DNA of 11,600 nucleotides, taken from assembly GCA_029882335.1 (NCBI GenBank), contig JAOUKW010000100.1, forward strand, positions 1 to 11,600, given 5' to 3'. The notes beneath the pieces were generated by a model. That model had not been told where the DNA came from and searched no databases. It saw nothing but the letters and a program-made list of their open reading frames with translations. The translations under genes were made by a program, and so were the position numbers. Positions 7,501 to 11,600 of the stretch are shown here, piece by piece (the first letter of the stretch is position 1; each line of letters begins with the position of its first letter). This stretch comes from Candidatus Heimdallarchaeota archaeon. GTDB taxonomy: Archaea; Asgardarchaeota; Heimdallarchaeia; Heimdallarchaeales; Kariarchaeaceae.

Positions 7501-7670
7501 TTACTTTTACTGTTATTCAACCAAATAATGAAAGTTCAGATCCATCACTAGCTCCAACAAGTAATACAGATTCAGCAAGTTTTATCTCATATTCATCATT
7601 TATGATCTTATTGAGTTCACTTGTATTTATTATAATATTAAATAAAAAATTAAAGAGATCTATTTTTTAA
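4539..7670 (+). CDS. Large surface protein: DUF7948-like domain, seven SBBP beta-propeller repeats, three Ig-like domains, C-terminal membrane anchor
   Basis: This is a 1043-residue exported protein. Residues 8-27 form a signal peptide or N-terminal anchor. Residues about 68-275 match the DUF7948-type domain that precedes SBBP propellers (FTENKGQIENAEIYYY, IWYSSIYDGIDLRFYF, IKYDFLVHPGADPNQI). Seven repeats of about 66 residues follow, starting near 281, 349, 414, 481, 544, 611 and 677. Each has an STFxGG-type strand, a D-x-x-G/N-x-I/L-Y-x-x-G turn and usually FPTTPG; this count suits a seven-bladed propeller. Three Ig-like units follow at about 738-820, 824-907 and 910-992, each with a central Trp (W774, W861, W946) and an ending like YTLNVYANDTNG. 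After a Ser/Pro/Asn-rich linker, residues 1016-1034 form a membrane helix followed by KKLKR. The architecture suggests an outward-facing adhesive or binding protein; the ligand is unknown. No sortase or PGF motif is present. It appears to be transcribed alone from the TATA box at 4493. Confidence 0.9.
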   Translation: MTSQNRKKLAIIIIYILICSLSLVSILKDNQNTENIKINRFNDSNLFNNLETEEVLSSITNDIQYGNFRGFTENKGQIENAEIYYYMNSKTVDIGFSTNQVFFYSNIDEYRVVYSIFFENSNTIVPYGMDMKTHYINYINSDSSNSHIKSYNEIWYSSIYDGIDLRFYFTGSAIKYDFLVHPGADPNQISIHVSDNVELDLTDSQANILLPKTNQKLINIIDNGPISLLSDTNLYVYQDSNYFNEISSQYINKGINTYGFEITTDYDPTQLLIIDPIIVAASTILGGGAADDSLAIGYDSSGNMFITGYTTSDAINFPTTPGSYNNTMGRYWDVFVSKISSDGSQLIFSTFITGTINEAAYAILVDEYDQPIIAGITTSTNFPVTSGSNDTSLAGNWDGFITKLTSDGSNLVFSTFLGGNGDDRIQDMEFDSQGNIVVAGFTYNNSINLITTPGVINQTHGGSSDMFVTKFDSNATTIISSTFIGSSGYEGATSLELDDMDNIYLSGSGDASSPISSNPFSTFIAGSDFYFVKISADMTTFEYATFIGTTLTDVVEDIAVDSNGRLYATGFSGNPSSIQSVPGSFDTTPNGGADAIVLALNETGNGLFISGYLGGSGTDVGYAIEVDQNNNIYVVGFTQDSTTDLVTTSDALFPTYPGTNSMFITIIGNEGTTIDYSTFYGGSSTDVVNNIAIDNSGGIYITGQTYSLDFPTTQNAYNSTNAGGADVYALKLIYDNYGPNIDLSVNSNQRMSSNDIINLDITDPSTVHTVLFNWDNNVNQTIFEPYTISLPALEGNYTLNVYANDTNGLWSTKSIFVLIDNTPPLVSIPYTNGTTIQGGIDFNLTIIHDTINDVNFVIASWDTNPYNILSYPYTLTSPENDGLHRLYIFVNDTAGNYIELMYELTVDAVAPQISLVSHTDGANIGINEDIEISIIDVNNFNAWYYWEGQTVNSSITSNNIIIGPSDPGTYNLHVFAEDEFGNLSSESFTFTVIQPNNESSDPSLAPTSNTDSASFISYSSFMILLSSLVFIIILNKKLKRSIF

Positions 7671-7772
7671 AATTAATTAATTAATATCCAAAAATTTCTT
7701 CAAAATTATATGATAATTTAAGATTTTCAATTTTAATATTTAAATAAACTCTGATTTGAAATACAATATAAG

Positions 7773-8297
7773 TCAAGTATGTGATTTATGAAGGTCTGAT
7801 TTACATAGTTTGCAGATATAAAAAAATTGTTTTTCCATTTTTGTACCAACGACGTTGTTTTTTAATTCAATTTTTGCTATATTTATGATTTCATCATTTT
7901 CCTTCTTGGTTAAATCATTTATTTCACAGTTAAAACATTTATATATACTTGTAGCATTGTTATCTGCCTTAATTTTCAATTTATTCAACCATTTTAGTAA
8001 ATCATCATTTAAAGTTAATTCCAATGTAGTTGAGATGGTTAAATTTTGAGCTAATAACATATATGCTTCTTTTTTTGAAATTTCATGTAGATCTATAGTG
8101 GGTATATTTAATTTTTCCTTTACTTCTGCAATTGAACCTTGAAATTTGTCAAATTCTCTCAAACCTGTTTTCCAAGGATCTGCTAAAAAAACTAGTTGTA
8201 AAGGGTTTCTCTCGTTTTTTATTATAGAGATGATAATTATTAAATACCCCTTCTCTTTTGTTCTAAAACAAACGATTGTAGGCTTGTGATTACTCAT
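7773..8297 (-). CDS. Small CxxC...CxxC protein of unknown function
   Basis: This 174-residue soluble protein belongs to no family I can name with confidence. Residues 1-110 form an alpha-beta domain with strands PTIVCFR, GYLIIIISIIK and LQLVFLADPWKTGLREFD, then helices around EVKEKLNIPTIDLHEISKKE and LELTLNDDLLKWLNKLK. The layout faintly recalls domains found beside SEC-C or UPF0149-type zinc fingers (a strand ending in VDLxxLGVKD, then helices), but the match is too weak to use. C121-x2-C124 and C162-x2-C165 could bind one zinc as a ribbon, with a 37-residue insert between the pairs; H170 and H173 follow at the C-terminus. It lies 95 bases downstream of the histidine kinase gene on the same strand, so it may share that transcript, and it is convergent with the surface-protein gene. 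No strong ribosome-binding site is visible. Confidence 0.65.
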   Translation of the reverse strand: MSNHKPTIVCFRTKEKGYLIIIISIIKNERNPLQLVFLADPWKTGLREFDKFQGSIAEVKEKLNIPTIDLHEISKKEAYMLLAQNLTISTTLELTLNDDLLKWLNKLKIKADNNATSIYKCFNCEINDLTKKENDEIINIAKIELKNNVVGTKMEKQFFYICKLCKSDLHKSHT

Positions 8298-8392
8298 CGA
8301 TTAAATAATTTCTGATTTATTCTTTCTTAATTATCTCGATACATACACATGAAATTTTGAAATTGTAAGTAAACAATCAGAATTATGAATTT

Positions 8393-9463
8393 TTAAATTA
8401 GGGGAAGTATAATCTGAAATTCAGACCCGTTTGAATTAGAATTGACAAGATTAATAATCCCAAAGTGCTTGAATATAGTTGATTGTACACCAGCTAATCC
8501 TAAGCCAGTTCCACCATTTCCTTTTGTGGTAAAGAAGGGATCAAATATAAATTCTTGAATATCGGGTTCTATTCCTGTACCCGTATCCATAATACGGACA
8601 TCAATAAATTTATTGTTTTTTACTGTTTCATTTTCCCTTTGAAATATTAATTCTTCGTAAATATTGGACGTAGAAATATAAAGATGACCTCCTTCAGACA
8701 TCGCATCTCTGGCATTTATTATAATGTTAATAATAGAATTCAATAAATTATTTTGATCTCCAAATAACTTTGACTCTTTAGCTCTTAAATCAAGTATTAT
8801 TTTGATTTTTTCCATTGTCCATTTAGATAAATCGATTGCTTGTAAAATAATATCATGGAGATCAACTATTATAAATTCAGCCCTTGATTTAGAATTTGTT
8901 AATATCATCTTTTTGATCAAATTAGTCCCTGCATTACTTGCACGAATTAGATTATTATATATTTCATTTGAATCATCAATTTGGTACTTTGTCCTTAAAA
9001 GGTGCAAATTACCATTAATTATTGTCATAATATTACCCAAGTCATGTAAATCAATTCGTATTGAGGATTTATAAGAATTAGGTTTATTTAAATTTATGAT
9101 TAAAGTATCCTCAACCTTTACCATAACTTCCAAATTTACAATTTGATTTTTAATGATCTTGATTTGTCCTTTAATAACACATTTTACCTTTTTTTTTTGT
9201 TTATTTATAATAAAAACAGGTAGTTGATTAACATTGTTTGTTGAATCTATATTTTTACCGTCAGTTATAATAATATCTGAAATTTTCAAATTTTCATGAT
9301 CTATTGTTTTGTATCCAAATATCTTCAAAAACTTTTTATTAACAAACGTAATTACGTTATTTTGTCCTATAATTACAGGTACATCAAATTCATGTAAAAA
9401 ATTCAATAAAGATAGGTCGGAATAATTGTTTGTATTAACATTTTGATTTCGCGAAATCTTCAT
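8393..9463 (-). CDS. Soluble PAS-domain sensor histidine kinase
   Basis: This 356-residue kinase would autophosphorylate on His and pass phosphate to a response regulator. Residues about 17-75 form a PAS domain (FDVPVIIGQNNVITFVNKKF, IFGYKTIDHENLKISDIII). The dimerisation and phosphoacceptor helix carries H140 in IDLHDLGNIMTIINGNLHLL, of the HDxxN type. The ATPase domain has an N-box at 243-254 with N250 (SIINIIINARDA), a G1 box MDTGTGI with D293, an F-box FDPFFTTK (307-314) and a G2 box GGTGLGLA (317-324). All key residues are intact. There is no membrane segment and no receiver domain, so it senses something in the cytoplasm. No response regulator gene lies in this window, so it is an orphan here. 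The mRNA has a run of ten A at codons 88-91 (QKKK). GGAG lies two bases before the ATG, and a TATA-like box lies at 9491-9500. Confidence 0.92.
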   Translation of the reverse strand: MKISRNQNVNTNNYSDLSLLNFLHEFDVPVIIGQNNVITFVNKKFLKIFGYKTIDHENLKISDIIITDGKNIDSTNNVNQLPVFIINKQKKKVKCVIKGQIKIIKNQIVNLEVMVKVEDTLIINLNKPNSYKSSIRIDLHDLGNIMTIINGNLHLLRTKYQIDDSNEIYNNLIRASNAGTNLIKKMILTNSKSRAEFIIVDLHDIILQAIDLSKWTMEKIKIILDLRAKESKLFGDQNNLLNSIINIIINARDAMSEGGHLYISTSNIYEELIFQRENETVKNNKFIDVRIMDTGTGIEPDIQEFIFDPFFTTKGNGGTGLGLAGVQSTIFKHFGIINLVNSNSNGSEFQIILPLI

Positions 9464-9796
9464 TGCTCCATAGCGTCGTAGGAAAAATGATTATTTAAAG
9501 TATATGCTCCTTGTTATGTTATATTTTATTTATCAGCAATAAAACTATACTCACCTTGTATAAATTATTAATTTAACAAATTAATCGTTTCTCGCTTTAT
9601 ATAATGCTAGAGTATTTAATTTCTGATAATAAACCCAAAAATATCAATACACTAGCGCATTTATAATTGAATTATAGGTAAATTACTTTAATTTGAATTC
9701 ATAATATAACATATTACCTCAACACATTCATCAAAACTATTATTTCAATACTTAAAACATCTTGATGTTCCTCATACTCTACCTATTTCACATAGA
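9464..9796. other. Divergent spacer between the kinase and the helical-protein gene
   Basis: This 333-base stretch holds no gene I can support. It contains the kinase promoter (9491-9500); a strong TATA-like TTTATATA at 9596-9603 with no obvious gene just downstream; a perfect 15-base palindrome TATAATTGAATTATA at 9662-9676 that runs into AGGTAAATTAC; and a weak TATA-like block at 9750-9758 (ACTTAAAAC) that could serve the gene at 9797. The TATA box at 9596 could drive a long leader or a small RNA; nothing in the sequence decides this. Confidence 0.5.
9491..9500 (-). promoter_or_regulatory. Candidate TATA box for the histidine kinase gene
   Basis: The minus strand reads CTTTAAATAA, centred about 32 bases before the ATG at 9463. 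Normal archaeal spacing would start the transcript within about 10 bases of the ATG, giving a very short leader. Confidence 0.45.
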
Positions 9797-10591
9797 ATGG
9801 TACAACTACTAGTAAATGTTGATAATAAACAACTAAGTCAACTGCAAACGGATGAAGTTATAGAAATTTTAAACCATCAGAAGTTAAATCGAGATCAAAC
9901 CACATTGGAAGATACAATAAAAAAATTTTCTGTAAAAGAATCTAATTTCTTAATTTCAAAACTTGAATATGAACAGAAAGAAGATAGATTTTTTCGAAAA
10001 ACAAATTATCCCAATATGAAGTTAGATCAGGAATATATTGATAAAAATTTATCATTTAAGGATATAAATGATCACAATTTACTGAAAGCCATTTCAGATT
10101 TATCCATTTTTGCGATCAATAAGGCAATAGAAGATATGATACAGATAATAGATCATGGCGTTGAAATGTGTTATAAGAGGTTGAGGTTAATTCAGAAACA
10201 TTGGGTCAGTATTTCAGAGGAATTATTGAAAAAATTAAATAGCTTTAATTATTATGGAATGAAGCATATATCAAATAATTTACGGATTAAACTATTACCA
10301 GAATTAGAATTATTAAAATTGGCCACAAAAGAAGAACTAATTGAAGATTCTATGTCTAGAGTGGAGATAAATATGGAGATTGAATCAATTTTAAATCAAG
10401 CTAGAGAGGATATTTTTGGTGATTTAAGTGAGGAAGAAATTATATTTTATGATGACTTAAATTCAAATCTTTCACAAGATCAGTTAATTAAAATATTGAA
10501 AGATGAAAATTCAAGGAAACATATTATTGAATTATTAAAAACAAATAAGATATCAATAAATATAGATAAAGTAATTGATAGATTGATTTAA
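9797..10591 (+). CDS. Unknown alpha-helical protein
   Basis: I do not recognise this 264-residue protein. It is charged, rich in Leu, Ile, Lys, Glu and Asn, and almost entirely helical by pattern (EVIEILNHQKLN, LLKAISDLSIFAINKAIEDMI, ISEELLKKLNSF, KHIIELLKTNKI). It has no signal peptide or membrane segment, one cysteine (C125) and no recognisable catalytic motif. A segment near the N-terminus (LSQLQTDEVIEILNHQ, 13-28) resembles one near the C-terminus (LSQDQLIKILKDE, 225-237), perhaps a short duplicated helical unit. Residues 205-222 are acidic (EDIFGDLSEEE, then DD). No ribosome-binding site precedes the ATG, so the transcript may be leaderless or nearly so. Its stop is only 9 bases from the stop of the convergent acidic-tail gene, so the two transcripts must overlap unless termination is immediate. 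A scaffold or binding role is only a guess. Confidence 0.7.
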   Translation: MVQLLVNVDNKQLSQLQTDEVIEILNHQKLNRDQTTLEDTIKKFSVKESNFLISKLEYEQKEDRFFRKTNYPNMKLDQEYIDKNLSFKDINDHNLLKAISDLSIFAINKAIEDMIQIIDHGVEMCYKRLRLIQKHWVSISEELLKKLNSFNYYGMKHISNNLRIKLLPELELLKLATKEELIEDSMSRVEINMEIESILNQAREDIFGDLSEEEIIFYDDLNSNLSQDQLIKILKDENSRKHIIELLKTNKISINIDKVIDRLI

Positions 10592-10600
10592 GTGAATATC

Positions 10601-11368
10601 TTAACTATCCCATTCATCATCAGTTTCTTGCTCAAATTCATCATCCCATTCTTCTTCATCATAATCAGATTCCCATTCATCATCCCACTCTTCGATCTCA
10701 TCGTCGCCTTCATCATCATCATCATCCCAATTTTGAACTCCTTCTTCAATAGATTTTTCAGGATTTGAAAGATCAAAATCATCATGAAGTAAGTTATAAT
10801 CAGGATATCCATCATCCTCATCAGTGGAATTTGCAAATATCTCTTCACCATCAATAGTCAATTCTACTTCATTTACAAGATTTCCTCCAAATGGAGATAA
10901 GTTTTCTCTAGCTTGAATGACTGCTTTTAGATGAGGAATTGTATTTGGATGATAATTACTGATTTTGCTCCATAACTCAATCTCAAAAATTAAATCTTCA
11001 ATTTCAGTGACGTTATTAATTAAATCCTGCCATTTTGCAATATAAATCATATCAAGAATAAACATTTCTTTTATTTGTTCTTTACTAAATAATTCATCAC
11101 ATGAACATCGGAATGCAAGTACATCATATTTTTGATTGAAAATTATGATTTCAACTTCCCCTGTAACATCAGATGTAACTTCTAACTCCCATAATTCCAA
11201 GTTTTCATCTTTTTGAAATCTTTCAATTTCAGGAAGAACCATAATTATATTTGCGAGATTACCATTTACAAACTCATTATTTACACCATTTTTTTCACAC
11301 TGTTCTAACATTGATGTAGATTGTAAATTTTCAGAAATTATTTGTTTGATAGAAAAGGTACAGCTCAT
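10601..11368 (-). CDS. Unknown protein with a strongly acidic C-terminal tail of repeated Trp-Asp-Asp units
   Basis: This 255-residue soluble protein is of no family I recognise. Residues 1-175 look globular and mixed alpha-beta (LWELEVTSDVTGEVEIIIFN, YDVLAFRCSCDELF, EMFILDMIYIAKWQDLI), with C3, C24, C88 and C90. From about residue 183 it becomes almost wholly Asp/Glu. Four Trp-centred acidic units follow at 12-14 residue spacing: NWDDD (W214), EWDDE (W228), EWDDE (W241) and EWDS (W253), with an extra Trp at 232. The DNA here includes five tandem CAT triplets at 10711-10725, read as five Asp. Such tails are usually disordered and may bind a partner, mimic nucleic acid or chaperone basic proteins; which applies here is not known. 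The start has AGGT four bases upstream (AGGTAAGAATG). It is convergent with the unknown helical-protein gene. Confidence 0.78.
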   Translation of the reverse strand: MSCTFSIKQIISENLQSTSMLEQCEKNGVNNEFVNGNLANIIMVLPEIERFQKDENLELWELEVTSDVTGEVEIIIFNQKYDVLAFRCSCDELFSKEQIKEMFILDMIYIAKWQDLINNVTEIEDLIFEIELWSKISNYHPNTIPHLKAVIQARENLSPFGGNLVNEVELTIDGEEIFANSTDEDDGYPDYNLLHDDFDLSNPEKSIEEGVQNWDDDDDEGDDEIEEWDDEWESDYDEEEWDDEFEQETDDEWDS

Positions 11369-11600
11369 TCTTACCTATTGACTAAATATTTACTAGGTAT
11401 TAAAATTAATAAACATAACAATTTAAAAAAAAAAGAATTATGGAAAAAGTTTAACATTATTATTTTGTCTTGAAAATTCAATAAAACATTAATTTGATGC
11501 GATATTACTTTTTTTTATATTATTCCTCTTGTGACTAATCTAAAATAAATTGGTTTAAACATTATTTTGAACCAATACCAAACCTTTCTTGATGGACTTG
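11369..11600. other. Right-edge spacer with homopolymer tracts; no gene called
   Basis: I see no supportable gene in these 232 bases. A run of ten A at 11425-11434 reads as ten T on the minus strand and would suit a terminator for a minus-strand gene ending further right. A run of eight T lies at 11509-11516 on the plus strand. Short open frames reach the right edge on the minus strand, and an ATG at 11592 has only three codons before the edge; none can be judged. Confidence 0.45.
11383..11392 (-). promoter_or_regulatory. Candidate TATA box for the acidic-tail gene
   Basis: TAAATATTTA is a self-complementary A/T block centred about 20 bases before the ATG at 11368. That spacing is slightly short even for a leaderless transcript, so another box further upstream may be the real one. 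It lies inside a looser inverted repeat ACCTA (11373-11377)...TAGGT (11394-11398). Confidence 0.25.

Noticed and set aside
7855..8049. Plus-strand open frame inside the CxxC protein gene
   Set aside because: It is antisense to the gene; its apparent hydrophobicity follows from the Lys/Asn-rich opposite strand.
8802..9074. Plus-strand open frame inside the histidine kinase gene
   Set aside because: It is antisense to conserved kinase motifs.
9604..9666. Twenty-codon open frame in the divergent spacer
   Set aside because: Its ATG directly abuts the TATA-like box, so the transcript would start too late, and it has no ribosome-binding site.
10711..10725. Short tandem CAT repeat as a CRISPR-like or regulatory repeat
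   Set aside because: It is explained by five Asp codons in the acidic tail.
10588..10854. Met-rich open frame on the minus strand within the acidic-tail gene
   Set aside because: It is the shifted-frame reading of GAT-rich Asp codons (ATG repeats), with no independent support.

Overview
The window is very AT-rich (well under 35% G+C by eye) with short spacers and no introns. It most likely comes from an archaeon, and I lean towards an Asgard archaeon of the low-GC Heimdallarchaeia type. The support is: TATA-like boxes about 25-30 bases before several starts; a GGTGA ribosome-binding site in front of the first gene; a small longin/roadblock-like protein of a type I recall as common in Asgard genomes; and a surface protein held by a C-terminal membrane helix with a basic tail rather than by a bacterial sorting signal. 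The lineage is inference; there is no rRNA, ribosomal protein or other marker here.

Layout. Bases 1-704 (minus) hold the 5' part of a secreted protein gene that runs off the left edge. A 347-base AT-rich spacer follows. At 1052-1591 (minus) is a longin-like domain fused to a four-cysteine zinc-finger tail. Divergent from it is a plus-strand series: a ketopantoate reductase-family enzyme (1816-2841), a double GNAT acetyltransferase-like protein 23 bases later (2865-3782), a DUF1232/YkvA membrane protein (3943-4350), and a 1043-residue surface protein with a DUF7948-like domain, a seven-repeat SBBP beta-propeller and three Ig-like domains (4539-7670). Convergent to it are a small CxxC protein (7773-8297) and an orphan soluble PAS histidine kinase (8393-9463), both minus. 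After a 333-base divergent spacer comes an unknown helical protein (9797-10591). It meets tail to tail, with only 9 bases between, an unknown protein with a strongly acidic tail carrying repeated Trp-Asp-Asp units (10601-11368, minus). The last 232 bases hold that gene's promoter region and homopolymer tracts but no gene I can call.

Function. The genes do not form one pathway. panE and the GNAT gene are probably co-transcribed; panE would supply pantoate for coenzyme A. Two genes encode exported proteins (1-704 and 4539-7670), and their upstream regions share an AGGTAAT...ATTA..CCT inverted repeat. I saw no RNA genes, CRISPR arrays, transposases or integration sites. No clear novel multi-gene system is visible. 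The points most worth following are the longin/zinc-finger fusion, the acidic Trp-Asp-Asp tail protein with its convergent partner, and an ATAGGTA motif concentrated in the spacers.
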